Of a stretch of 64,000 nucleotides of DNA, positions 26,305 through 35,379 are shown in pieces. Below the pieces are notes generated by a model. The model ran no database searches. It had not been told where the DNA came from and saw nothing but the letters and a program-made list of their open reading frames with translations. Numbering within the stretch: the stretch's first letter is position 1; each line of letters starts with the position of its first letter. The stretch lies in contig JABURS010000033.1 in the NCBI GenBank assembly GCA_014762505.1, positions 1 through 64,000 of the forward strand, in the 5' to 3' direction. Made by a program: the position numbers and the translations under genes. This DNA is from Chromatiales bacterium. Lineage in GTDB: Bacteria > Pseudomonadota > Gammaproteobacteria > SpSt-1174.

Positions 26305-27432
26305 TCAGGACCTCCTTGCCGCGAGGTGTTGGGCCTCGATTCGGGTTGTGTCGGTGCGCGCTCTCTCTCGACGCAGCCGGCGCTTGCGCCACCAGACGTA
26401 GCCGCCGGTGAGCAACAGCGCGAGCGGCAGCAGGCCGGTGAACAGGACGAGCAGGCGGCCGGGCAGGCCGAAGGCGGCGCCGATGTGCAGCGGATACTTG
26501 TAGTCCGAGACCCGTACGCCGGTACCGGCCGTACGCCAGTCGTGCACCTGCAGCACCTCGGCGCTGTAGGGGTTCACCGCGATGAAGCTGCGGCCGTTGG
26601 GATGGGGGTTGGACGCATGGCGCAGCCGCACTACCGCGGCCCGGCCGGGCTCGCGCGGAAACGTCACCGACACCGGCGTCGCCTCCGGCAGGCTGGCCTG
26701 TGCCTCGCGTATCCAGGCAGAGACCGGGGCCGTCGCGGACGCCACCGCCACCTGTGGCGGCGGCGCCGGCGTGGGGCCGCCGAACAGGCTGACGAGCCAG
26801 CCCAGGGTGATGCCATGAAACACCAGCATCGCCCCGGTGACGACCACGACCAGGATGAAGGGGGCGGCAATCGCCCCCGTCACCCGGTGCAGGTCATACA
26901 TACGCGGCAATCCACCGGCCGACCACTTGATCCGAAAGGCCTTGCCCGGGGCGCGCCGCGACGGCCACCACAGCACCAGTCCGCTGATGAGCATGACGAT
27001 CAGGGCCAGTGCCAGGTAACCCGCCACCTGTTCGCCGGTCTCGCCGGCGAGCAAGTGGACGTGCAGATCCCAGAGAAGTCCCATGACGCCGGCATGTTCG
27101 GCCCGCGTGCCGAGGATTTCGGCCGTGTACGGATTGACGAAGACATGCCGTACCTGTTCGTCGTCGATGCGGAAGACGAAGGGTTCCTCTGCCGTGCGCG
27201 GCAACCTGACTGCGCCCAGCGGGACATCCGCAAAGTCCGCCTGCACGCTGGCCACGGCGGCATCCACGTCCTGCGGAATGGCCTGTGGCGCCACGCGCAG
27301 CAGTGTCGGGTTCAGCCAGGCATCGATCTCGTCGTCGAAGACCAGGATGCTGCCGGTGAGTGCCGTCACCGCCGCCCAGATCCCGACCGAGAGCCCGAGC
27401 AGCTGGTGCAGTTTGCGCAGGAATGCCTTCAT
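26305..27432 (-). CDS. PepSY-associated membrane protein (PiuB-like)
   Basis: This 375-residue inner-membrane protein has four or more transmembrane segments. The N-terminal signature is LHQLLGLSVGIWAAVTALTG, periplasmic PepSY regions are present, and the end is highly basic. Such proteins sit next to siderophore receptors. Known or proposed roles are ferric-siderophore reduction or iron release in the periplasm. It lies 19 bp downstream of the TonB-dependent receptor gene and 2 bp before exbB, inside the Fur-box operon. Confidence 0.88.
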   Translation of the reverse strand: MKAFLRKLHQLLGLSVGIWAAVTALTGSILVFDDEIDAWLNPTLLRVAPQAIPQDVDAAVASVQADFADVPLGAVRLPRTAEEPFVFRIDDEQVRHVFVNPYTAEILGTRAEHAGVMGLLWDLHVHLLAGETGEQVAGYLALALIVMLISGLVLWWPSRRAPGKAFRIKWSAGGLPRMYDLHRVTGAIAAPFILVVVVTGAMLVFHGITLGWLVSLFGGPTPAPPPQVAVASATAPVSAWIREAQASLPEATPVSVTFPREPGRAAVVRLRHASNPHPNGRSFIAVNPYSAEVLQVHDWRTAGTGVRVSDYKYPLHIGAAFGLPGRLLVLFTGLLPLALLLTGGYVWWRKRRLRRERARTDTTRIEAQHLAARRS

Positions 27433-27451
27433 GTGTCTGTCCCGGCCTGCC

Positions 27452-29587
27452 TCAGAACTGGGTCTGGTAGCTGGCCGTCAGCGTGCGTCCGCGGCCGGCA
27501 AAGTAACGGTCATCCAGGTTGGTACCGGTCTGCGAGTAGTAGGTGATGTACTGCTCGTCGAGCAGGTTCTCGATACCGAACTGGAAGTCGCCGACGCGGG
27601 TGCGCTTGCCAATGGTCAGATCGACCAGGGTGTAGCCCTCGAAGTCCTGGCCCACGGGCGCATTCAGGCCCTCGAAGTCGCGATCCATGAAGTGCGACAG
27701 CTGCAGGCGGCCGGAGAACGGGGCCATGCCGTACTCGTCCCAGGCGAGGAACAGGTTGAGCCGGTCGGGGCTCACGTTGATACCGTCCAGGTCGGTGTCC
27801 ACATTGTCGTCGCCGTCGGAGTCATAGCGGCCGCGTACCTGCGAATAGAGGGCGCCGGCCTTCACCGAGTCGGTGAGCTGACGGGCCAGTGAGACCTCGA
27901 GGCCCTCGATCTCGGTCTTCTCGCGCCGCACCTCGTAGACGCCGCCGACGTTCTCCAGGCGCGAGCCGAGGTCGGAGTCGGACCAGAAGTAGGCGGCGTG
28001 CAGGGTCCAGAGGCCGTCGCCGTAGTCCACGCCGATCTCGCGGTTGTCGGAGATCACCGGTTCCAGGGTCAGGAAGTCATCCACGCTGGTAGCGGCGCCG
28101 GGGGCGCGCAGCACGCGACCGACATCGGGCATGGTGAAGCCTTCGGAATACGAGGCGTAGAGCGACCAGCTGTCACCCAGGTGGAAGACCGTGCCGAGGT
28201 TGTGCAGGGTCTCGTCGAACTCGGGTTCGCCACCGGCGATGTCGGTGCCGCCGGCGCTGGCGATGATGGTGTAGTCGTCCACCTCGAGCCGGACCATTTC
28301 GTGGCGCAGGCCGCCGCTCAGCTGGAGCCGGCCGTCGAGCAGCGCCTGGTTGATCTGCACGAAGGGGGAGAGGCTCTGGAAGGTGGATTCGGGCACCCAC
28401 TCGCGGTCGGTCTGGGCGAGCACCTGGCGGGTGGTGTCTGCCAGATAGGCCGCGCCGCCGGTCACGGACAGGCCGGGGATACCGACCTGGTCGTGGCCAT
28501 AGGTCAGCTTGAGGCCGTGTTTCTCCGACTGGTTCTGTGACTGGTCGTAGAGGGTGCCGGCCGGGGCGATGGCCGGATCCTGGAAGCTGGCGAAATAACC
28601 GCCGCCGTACATGGCCGCGAAGTCCTGGTAGAACAGCTGGGCCCGGAGCTGGCCGCCGGCCAGCGCGGCATGGCTGTAGTCCAGCGAGGCGGTGGTGACG
28701 TCGTTCTCGGCCGGGAAGCCTTCCTGCTCACCCTTTTCCGCGCTGGCGGGCGTGCCGGTGCTGCGGTCGCCGCTGATCAGCGCATAGTCGCCGTTGCCCT
28801 TCAGCCGATAGCGGTTGACCATGAACTGCAGGCGCTGTTCGGGGCTGAGGTTGTAGCCGGTCTTCAGGAACAGGTCGTGACTCTCGGAGTCGGCCAGGTC
28901 GCCCTGGGTGTTGTCCACGCCGATGGGATCGCCATCGGCATCGTAATACAGCCCGCGGCTGTAATAGGTGGCACCCACGGTGAGGTCGGTCTTCTCCCAG
29001 CGGCGCCCGCCGATGTACACGCCCTTGTAACCGAGGCCCTCGTCATGCAGTCCGTCGTCGATACTCACGCGCGTCTTGATCGTGTGACTCCAGTCGGTGG
29101 ACTGGGCGGCATTCCAGGTCTGCAGGTTGATGATGCCGCCGGCGGCGCCCAGACCCTGCACCGCGTTGGAGCCATTCACGACCTCCACGCGCTGCAGCAG
29201 GTCGGGGTCGATGGTGTGCGCGTCGCGCGAGCCGTCGCGCAGCGGGTTGCTCTGCGGTACGCCGTCGATCAGGTACAGCGGGCTGCGTCCGCGCAGCGAT
29301 TCGCCGTAGCTGGTCATCTTTTGACGCGAGGGGGCAAAGCCCGGCACGAGGTTGCCGAGGATGGCGGACAGGTCATCCGTGACGGCGGCCTGGGTCTCGA
29401 GGTCTTCCCTGTCGAGGATGGTGACGGTATTCGGTACGGCCGAGGCGTCTGCTGCGCGCAGGGCCTCCACCCGGATGGGGGCGACCTCCGCCGTGTCGGC
29501 GGCCAGCAGCGCGGGGGTGGCGAGCATCAGGCCGCAGGCAGTCAGGAGTACGGCAGCCGGTGCGGCGGTGGAGACAGGGTGTCCCAT
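27452..29587 (-). CDS. TonB-dependent outer-membrane receptor
   Basis: The gene encodes 711 residues. A signal peptide (1-30) is followed by a TonB-box-like stretch (APIRVEAL), a plug domain (about 45-160, with LRGRSPLYLIDGVPQ and VEVVNGSNAVQG) and a 22-strand barrel ending in F. It imports a ferric siderophore or related iron chelate through the outer membrane. The substrate cannot be told from sequence. GGAGG lies 7 nt before the ATG. It is the first gene of the operon, and a Fur-type palindrome lies 76 bp upstream. Confidence 0.92.
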   Translation of the reverse strand: MGHPVSTAAPAAVLLTACGLMLATPALLAADTAEVAPIRVEALRAADASAVPNTVTILDREDLETQAAVTDDLSAILGNLVPGFAPSRQKMTSYGESLRGRSPLYLIDGVPQSNPLRDGSRDAHTIDPDLLQRVEVVNGSNAVQGLGAAGGIINLQTWNAAQSTDWSHTIKTRVSIDDGLHDEGLGYKGVYIGGRRWEKTDLTVGATYYSRGLYYDADGDPIGVDNTQGDLADSESHDLFLKTGYNLSPEQRLQFMVNRYRLKGNGDYALISGDRSTGTPASAEKGEQEGFPAENDVTTASLDYSHAALAGGQLRAQLFYQDFAAMYGGGYFASFQDPAIAPAGTLYDQSQNQSEKHGLKLTYGHDQVGIPGLSVTGGAAYLADTTRQVLAQTDREWVPESTFQSLSPFVQINQALLDGRLQLSGGLRHEMVRLEVDDYTIIASAGGTDIAGGEPEFDETLHNLGTVFHLGDSWSLYASYSEGFTMPDVGRVLRAPGAATSVDDFLTLEPVISDNREIGVDYGDGLWTLHAAYFWSDSDLGSRLENVGGVYEVRREKTEIEGLEVSLARQLTDSVKAGALYSQVRGRYDSDGDDNVDTDLDGINVSPDRLNLFLAWDEYGMAPFSGRLQLSHFMDRDFEGLNAPVGQDFEGYTLVDLTIGKRTRVGDFQFGIENLLDEQYITYYSQTGTNLDDRYFAGRGRTLTASYQTQF

Positions 29588-29662
29588 GGAAAGACCTCCA
29601 GGTTAGTCAGCGGTGATCGTTGGCTGGCTACCTGACCCATGGGGCAGGATGGCTGGCGAATA

Positions 29663-29681
29663 GCGAATGAGAGTGATTCGC
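29663..29681 (-). promoter_or_regulatory. Fur box
   Basis: The 19-bp imperfect palindrome GCGAATGAGAGTGATTCGC (arms GCGAAT/ATTCGC) resembles the AATGAGAATCATT class of Fur sites in gammaproteobacteria. An AT-rich patch (AATATTATT) adjoins it. It sits in the promoter region of the TonB-dependent receptor, consistent with repression of the whole operon when iron is plentiful. Confidence 0.75.
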
Positions 29682-29770
29682 AATATTATTCCAATGGCGA
29701 TGCGCCTGTCAATCGGTGCCGCTCGAGGGGGCAGACTTGAGAGGTAGGGTGTGCCGGGGGAGAATGCGGT

Positions 29771-31627
29771 ATGCCACGGGCAGGACGGCAGGGTCTCGGG
29801 GGGAGGCCAGCGGTATCCGCACGACGTGGGGCACACGATAACAAGAATCAGAACGCGTTTGGGGGGCACTTGCTACAGACCGAATTCAGGGCACGCGGCC
29901 GCGTGCCGGGGACGCTGCGTTTAATCTTGCTGCCCAGCCTGGTCCTGCTGTGCCTGGCCATGGCGAGCCCGTCGCTGCGAGCGGCCGCACCCGCGCCGGC
30001 GGCGGTGCCCATCCACGACCTCAGTCATCTCTTCCTGCGGGAGCCGGCCTGCTTCTGGGTGGCCGACCGGGATCTGGAGATCACGGAGCTGCCACTGGAT
30101 GCCTTCCGGCCGCTGACCGATGACGATGTCAACCAGGGCATTACCGGCAGGACCTTCTGGCTGCGGGTACGCCTGTCCAACGCGCAGGGGATGACGCCGC
30201 GGCGCTGGGTGCTGCACCACGAGACCAGCTATCTCGACGAACTCGTCGTCTACCATGCCGATAACGGCGCGCCTCTCAGCGAGCGCCACCTGAGCGACCG
30301 CGTGCCCTTCCACCAGCGGCTGGTGGACTACCGCACCCTGGCCTTCGAGCACACCACGCCGGCCGGCGCCTACACCGATCTCTATCTGCGCCTGAGTTAT
30401 CAAAAGCCGGACTCCATGTCGCTGAATCTGCAGCTCTCGCGCGCCGATCTTTTCTACAACGCCTCGCGCCAGGAGTACCTGGTGTACGGCGGCTTTTACG
30501 GCATGATGCTGTCGCTGCTGCTGATTGCCATCGTGTTTGCCCTGCTGCTGCGTCAGCGGGTGTTCCTGGTCTATGGGCTGTTTCTCGCCGCCAGCCTCGT
30601 GATGTGGGCCATGCTGAACGGATTCGGTTTCCAGTATCTCTGGCCACGGGCCGTCTACTGGCACAACGAGGGCTTTCACATCGTCTTTCTGCTGGTGTCG
30701 ATCACGGCGCTGCATTTTTCGCGGCTGTTTCTCAAGACGGCGAGCTTCTTTCCCGGGATCGACCGCCTCATGCAGGGGCTGCAGTGGCTGTTCGCGGCCG
30801 GGATCGTGTTGCGTTTCGCCGGCCCATACGAGCCGGTGCTGTATCTCTCCTTTGCCTCCCTGCTGCTGCTCGCCCTGCTGCCGCTGCTGGGTTATGCGGC
30901 CTACCGGCGCGGGCTGCGTTATGCGCGCTGGTATGCCATGGCCTGGGTGTTTTACGGCCTGGGGCTGCTCGTCAGCGTACTGAGTGCGGGCAGTTCGCTG
31001 CTGCACTGGGGCATGGCGCCGCTGGCCTTTGCACAGGCAGGCAGCGTGCTCGAGGCGGTGTTTCTGCTGGTGGCGCTGGGCGAGCGCCTGCAGGGCTGGG
31101 ACCGGGATCGTCTGCAGGCATTGGCCGTGGCGAACCAGGACCCGCTGACCCGCCTGGGAAATCGCCGTGCGCTGCAGGAGGCCTTCGCCCGTCTGCAGGC
31201 GGATCGTCGCGCCGGTGATCTCCCGCTGGTCCTCATCCTCATGGACCTGGATCATTTCAAGGCGATCAACGACGAGTACGGTCACGAGGCCGGTGACCAG
31301 GTGCTGGTGGGTCTGGCCCAGCTGATGCGACGGACCTGTCGTCCGCAGGATGTCTGCGTGCGTTATGGCGGCGAGGAGTTCGCCATCCTGCTGCAGGTGC
31401 CCGGGGCCCACGAGGCGATGGAGATCGCCGAGCGGATTCGCCGCGACTTTGCCGCCAACCCCACACCGTACAAGGGTCAACGGATCCGCCATACCCTGAC
31501 CGCGGGGCTCAGTCGCCCGGTGACACCGGATGCCGGCCTGTCCCAGGAGGCCATCTTCCTGCAGGCCGATGACGCGCTGTACCGTGCCAAGCGGGCCGGG
31601 CGCAACCGCAGCCTGCTCGCGGACTAG
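29771..31627 (+). CDS. 7TMR-DISM diguanylate cyclase
   Basis: The gene encodes up to 618 residues. A periplasmic 7TMR-DISM extracellular domain (about 80-215) and seven transmembrane helices (about 230-440) precede a GGDEF domain (about 455-615). The active site is GGEEF (533-537), with an RxxD inhibitory site (RPQD). It is a membrane-anchored c-di-GMP synthase with the same type of sensor module as the kinase at 21.9-23.7 kb. ATG 29771 has GGGGGAGA 7 nt upstream but puts about 45 residues ahead of the signal-like hydrophobic segment. GTG 29903 would begin a normal signal peptide, so the start is uncertain. It is divergent from the iron operon. Confidence 0.88.
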   Translation: MPRAGRQGLGGRPAVSARRGAHDNKNQNAFGGHLLQTEFRARGRVPGTLRLILLPSLVLLCLAMASPSLRAAAPAPAAVPIHDLSHLFLREPACFWVADRDLEITELPLDAFRPLTDDDVNQGITGRTFWLRVRLSNAQGMTPRRWVLHHETSYLDELVVYHADNGAPLSERHLSDRVPFHQRLVDYRTLAFEHTTPAGAYTDLYLRLSYQKPDSMSLNLQLSRADLFYNASRQEYLVYGGFYGMMLSLLLIAIVFALLLRQRVFLVYGLFLAASLVMWAMLNGFGFQYLWPRAVYWHNEGFHIVFLLVSITALHFSRLFLKTASFFPGIDRLMQGLQWLFAAGIVLRFAGPYEPVLYLSFASLLLLALLPLLGYAAYRRGLRYARWYAMAWVFYGLGLLVSVLSAGSSLLHWGMAPLAFAQAGSVLEAVFLLVALGERLQGWDRDRLQALAVANQDPLTRLGNRRALQEAFARLQADRRAGDLPLVLILMDLDHFKAINDEYGHEAGDQVLVGLAQLMRRTCRPQDVCVRYGGEEFAILLQVPGAHEAMEIAERIRRDFAANPTPYKGQRIRHTLTAGLSRPVTPDAGLSQEAIFLQADDALYRAKRAGRNRSLLAD

Positions 31628-31765
31628 CCGGGCCTGTGCATCTGCACAGCCACTGGCAGTGGCATAACGGCTTGCAGCCCCGGGCCGGTGATGTCTGAAT
31701 AGCGCCATGCGGGTCATCCCGCCATGTTTCTGCCGGGCGGTTACCCATCGCCCCTGGAGGATGAG

Positions 31766-32230
31766 ATGTTGCGAATCGTGTTGCTGCTGTGTTGTGCCGT
31801 CTTCGCCACTGCGGCGCAGGCCGATGCCCCCAAGGGCTATCCCTTCCTGGATTTCGACCAGGCCATGGCGCAGGCGGCCGAGGACGGCCGCCCGATCTTC
31901 GTCTACTTCGGCCGCTACGGCTGCGGCTACTGCGAGAAGACCAACAAGGAGGCCTTCTCCGATCCTGCAGTGCGCGAGCGCTACATCGAGCACTACGTGC
32001 TGGCCTATGTGGATGCCGAGAGCGGCAAGCGCCTGCGCCTGCCCAGCGGTGAGCGCATCACCGAGCGCGAACTCGGCACGCGCTACGATGCCTTCGTCAC
32101 GCCGGTCTTCTCCTTCATCACCCCGCAGGGCGAGGTGTTGCACCGCATGGTCGGCGTGCAGCGCATCGAGGACCTGATGCAGGCCGACGAGAAACTGCAG
32201 GCCATGCACGGCGGCAAGGGGGCGCGCTGA
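31766..32230 (+). CDS. Secreted thioredoxin-like protein (CGYC)
   Basis: The 154-residue protein has a Sec signal peptide (1-20, ending AAQA) and a thioredoxin fold with the redox motif C-G-Y-C (RYGCGYCEKT, about 49-58). A cis-proline region (VTPVFSF) lies near 115. It resembles the DUF255/DsbD-gamma/SoxW class of periplasmic thiol reductases. ATG 31766 has GGAGG 5 nt upstream and begins the signal peptide; ATG 31724 lacks both. Its stop overlaps the next start (TGATG), so it is translated together with the secreted repeat protein downstream. Confidence 0.85.
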   Translation: MLRIVLLLCCAVFATAAQADAPKGYPFLDFDQAMAQAAEDGRPIFVYFGRYGCGYCEKTNKEAFSDPAVRERYIEHYVLAYVDAESGKRLRLPSGERITERELGTRYDAFVTPVFSFITPQGEVLHRMVGVQRIEDLMQADEKLQAMHGGKGAR

Positions 32231-33459
32231 TGCCGCGCAACGGACTGGTCGTCGCCGCCTTGCTGGCCCTTTCGCTGGGTGCGGCGCCTTCCCGGGCCGA
32301 TCTCTGGGAATTCTCGCCACCGCTCGAGGTGACTGACGCCACCGGCGAGCGCATCTTCCATCACCTGGAGTCGGCAGGACGGCGCAATGTCGCGGTCTCG
32401 GCCGGGATGGTGGCCGTGGCCTGGGAGGACGACCGGGACGGCACGCCGCGGGTGTACCTGGCCCGCAAGGGGCTGGAGGATGCCGGCTTCGGCGAGTCGC
32501 TGCGCGTGAGTGGCGAGGGCGAGGCCTACGAGCCCTCGCTGGTGGCCGTGGGCGATGGTCGGTTCGCGCTGGCCTGGGAAGAAGACGGACAGGTGCATGC
32601 CCGTGTCGTCGACGCGGATCGCCTGGGGCCGGTGTTTCGCGTCGCCAACGACGATTCGGTGCAGGCGAGCCTGGCCTGGCAGGACGGTGACCTGCTGCTC
32701 GCCGCCGCCGAGCGCGAGGCGCGCTTTTCACGCATCGTACTGCATCGCCTGAAGATCGATCCGGAGCTCGCGCTGCGCGAACGCCGCGCCTGTCCGGTGG
32801 AGGCCGCCGCGCCGAAGGACGAACAGCTCTACCCGAGCATGACCGTACAGGCCGGGCAGGTGGTCGTGGCCTGGGAGGACCGCCGGCCGGGGCATACCAT
32901 CATCATGGCGGCCGCCAGTCCGGTCGCGGCACCCTGCGAATTCTCCCCGGTACAGCGCATCAGCCAGCGCGACGGGGACGGCGCGGGCCGCAACATGCCC
33001 TACGGCAAGGGCCACGGCGTCGCGCGCGTGGCGCTGGCGGCCTTCGGCGCCGAGTCGGTGTTCGCCGCCTGGGCCGACAAGCGCAACTTCCGTGAAGGCT
33101 ACGACATCTGGGGTGCCCCCTGGCAGCCGGCAACGGGCTTCGGTGCCAACGAGCGCGTACAGGATGATTTCGGCGGCGTGGCCCAGCAGTGGCATGCCAC
33201 CGTGGCGGGACATCCGGACGGTACCCTGGTGGTCGCCTGGGACGACGAGCGCGACGGCAGCCCCAGCGTGGTGATGAGCTGGCGTGAGGACGGGGTCTGG
33301 AGCGACGACGTGGTGCTGCCCGGCGCCGGCGGTCCCGGTGAGCAGGCCAACCCGAGCATCGTCCTGGATGCCGACGGCAACCTGCACGCCGCCTGGGTGG
33401 AACGCGCGGAGACCGGCGGGCCGACCCGGCTGCGTTACACCTTCGGGCGCGCACGCTAG
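32230..33459 (+). CDS. Secreted repeat protein, probable beta-propeller
   Basis: The gene encodes 409 residues with a signal peptide (1-23, ending SRA). The body contains about seven repeats of a xAWxDxRxGxxxVxxA type: VAWEDDRDGTPRVYLA, LAWEEDGQVHARVV, VAWEDRRPGHTIIMA, AAWADKRNFREGYDIWGA, VAWDDERDGSPSVVMS and AAWVERAETGGPTRLRYT. They are spaced roughly 45-65 residues apart, as expected for sialidase-like propeller blades. The mature protein has exactly two cysteines (RRACPV and AAPCEF), which bracket one repeat. No catalytic signature was recognised; the function is unknown. It is translationally coupled to the CGYC thioredoxin-like gene. Confidence 0.8.
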   Translation: MPRNGLVVAALLALSLGAAPSRADLWEFSPPLEVTDATGERIFHHLESAGRRNVAVSAGMVAVAWEDDRDGTPRVYLARKGLEDAGFGESLRVSGEGEAYEPSLVAVGDGRFALAWEEDGQVHARVVDADRLGPVFRVANDDSVQASLAWQDGDLLLAAAEREARFSRIVLHRLKIDPELALRERRACPVEAAAPKDEQLYPSMTVQAGQVVVAWEDRRPGHTIIMAAASPVAAPCEFSPVQRISQRDGDGAGRNMPYGKGHGVARVALAAFGAESVFAAWADKRNFREGYDIWGAPWQPATGFGANERVQDDFGGVAQQWHATVAGHPDGTLVVAWDDERDGSPSVVMSWREDGVWSDDVVLPGAGGPGEQANPSIVLDADGNLHAAWVERAETGGPTRLRYTFGRAR

Positions 33460-33537
33460 ACCTTTTTCGTTCGGGCATATACAGGCAGTATCCGGGATAC
33501 CGGCCGGTCCAGCCGGGGCTGAAGGAAGGGGCGGGGG

Positions 33538-35364
33538 ATGACGGGCGAGCAGCTGGTGGTCTTCGGGGTGCTGGGGGCGGCGCTGCTGCTGTTCGTCTGG
33601 AACCGCTGGCGTTACGACATCGTCGCCCTGCTGGCCCTGCTCTTCGTGACCCTGGCCGGGCTGGTCTCGCCCCAGCAGGCCTTTGCCGGTCTCGGCCATC
33701 CGGCGGTGGTGACGGTGGCGGCCGTGCTGGTCCTGAGCCGCGGTCTCATGAACGCCGGGGTGGTGGATCACCTCGCCCGGTTCCTTTCCCGGGTGGGAGA
33801 CCGCCCGGCGGTGCAGGTCGTCACGCTCACCGTGGTCGTGGCCCTGTGCTCGGCCTTCATGAACAACGTCGGTGCCCTGGCCCTGCTCATGCCCGTGGCC
33901 ATCTGGATGGCGCGCAGGAGCGGCCGTTCGCCGTCCCTGCTGCTCATGCCCCTGGCCTTCGGCTCCCTGCTCGGCGGCACCATGACCCTGATCGGTACCC
34001 CGCCCAACCTCATCGTTGCCAGCTATGCCGCCCGGGCCTCGGACACGGGCTTCGGCATGTTCGACTTCCTGCCCGTGGGCCTCGGCATCACCCTGCTCGG
34101 CATCCTCTTCATCGGGCTGTTGGGCTGGCGGCTGATCCCGGTGCGACGAGCGGCGGCGGGTGTCGACGAGCTCTTCGACGTGGGGGATTACCATACCGAG
34201 TTGCGCATCACGCAGGATTCGAAGTTCGCCGGGCGCACCCTGCACGATCTGCGGGCCGCCGTGGAGGACGAGGCCGACCTGGCGGTGGTCGACCTGGTGC
34301 GCGACGGTGTGCAGCGTGGCATGCCCTCGATCTACTTCGTGCTGCAGGAGGGCGACATCCTGCTGGTACAGGCCGATGCCGAGGATCTCAAGGGCGTGAT
34401 GGATCTCACCGGGCTGGCCCTGGCGGAGACGATTCATGACCACGAGGCCCCGGATGAGGCGCCGGTGGAAGAGGGAAAGGAAAAGAACGACGGAAAGGAC
34501 ACCGCCGGCGAGGTGCAGATGGCCGAGGTGATCGTCACCCCGGCCTCCTGGCTGGTGGGAAAGACCGCGACCATGCTCAACCTGCGCGAGCGCTACGGCA
34601 TCAACGTGCTGGCCGTGGCGCGGCAGGGCCGGCGCCTGCGCGAGCGCCTGGGACGGATCCGGTTCATGGCCGGCGACATCCTGCTGGTGCAGGGGCGCGA
34701 GGAGGCGGTGCAGGTCGCCTACACGGATCTCTGCTGCCTGCCCCTGGCCGAACGCGGCCTGCGTCTCGGGCGCCCGCACAATGCCCTGCTGGCCCTCGCG
34801 ATCTTCGGCCTGGCCCTGTTGCTGGTGGCCCTGGAGTTCCTGCCTGTGGCCACGGCCCTGGTGGCCGCCGCCCTGGCAATGGTGCTGTCGCGGTTGCTCT
34901 CCATCGACGAGGCCTATCGCAGCATCGACCTCTCGATCATCCTGTTGCTGGCGGCCATGATCCCCGTGGGCGAGGCGCTGGAGCGCACCGGCGGGGCGGC
35001 CCTGATCGCCGAGGGCCTTCTGGCGCTGGCCGGCAGCCTGTCGCCGGCGGGGATGCTGGCCCTGCTCATGGTGGTGACCATGCTGCTCTCCAACGTGGTC
35101 AACAACGCCGCGGCGGCCATCCTGATGGCACCGATCGGCATCGATCTCGCGCGCGGTCTGGACGTCTCCGCCGATCCCTTCCTGATGGCCGTGGCCATCG
35201 GCGCCTCCTGTGTCTTCCTCACGCCCATCGGGCATCAGTCCAGTACGTTGGTGATGGCGCCCGGAGGCTATCGGTTTCACGACTACTGGCGCATGGGCCT
35301 GCCGCTGTCGCTCATCGTGGTGGGGGCGGGGGTGCCGCTCATCCTCCGGGTGTGGCCGCTGTAG
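33538..35364 (+). CDS. SLC13-family permease with two RCK_C (TrkA-C) domains
   Basis: This 608-residue membrane protein has about 11-12 transmembrane helices split by a cytosolic insert. Signature repeats are NNVGALALLMPVA with GGTMTLIGTPPNL in the first half and SNVVNNAAAAILMAPI with FLTPIGHQSSTLVMAPG in the second, typical of DASS/ArsB-type transporters. The insert (about 215-400) holds two TrkA-C modules joined by an acidic, Lys-rich linker. Such proteins move divalent anions with sodium; sulfate, citrate and dicarboxylates are all possible here. AAGGAAGGGGCGGGGG lies directly upstream of the ATG. Confidence 0.9.
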   Translation: MTGEQLVVFGVLGAALLLFVWNRWRYDIVALLALLFVTLAGLVSPQQAFAGLGHPAVVTVAAVLVLSRGLMNAGVVDHLARFLSRVGDRPAVQVVTLTVVVALCSAFMNNVGALALLMPVAIWMARRSGRSPSLLLMPLAFGSLLGGTMTLIGTPPNLIVASYAARASDTGFGMFDFLPVGLGITLLGILFIGLLGWRLIPVRRAAAGVDELFDVGDYHTELRITQDSKFAGRTLHDLRAAVEDEADLAVVDLVRDGVQRGMPSIYFVLQEGDILLVQADAEDLKGVMDLTGLALAETIHDHEAPDEAPVEEGKEKNDGKDTAGEVQMAEVIVTPASWLVGKTATMLNLRERYGINVLAVARQGRRLRERLGRIRFMAGDILLVQGREEAVQVAYTDLCCLPLAERGLRLGRPHNALLALAIFGLALLLVALEFLPVATALVAAALAMVLSRLLSIDEAYRSIDLSIILLLAAMIPVGEALERTGGAALIAEGLLALAGSLSPAGMLALLMVVTMLLSNVVNNAAAAILMAPIGIDLARGLDVSADPFLMAVAIGASCVFLTPIGHQSSTLVMAPGGYRFHDYWRMGLPLSLIVVGAGVPLILRVWPL

Positions 35365-35379
35365 GCAGCCCGCCCACGT

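Noticed and set aside
29921-32731. 936-codon minus-strand frame over the cyclase, thioredoxin and repeat genes
   Set aside because: It spans three real genes on the other strand and reads as low-complexity Arg/Gln/His/Pro sequence.
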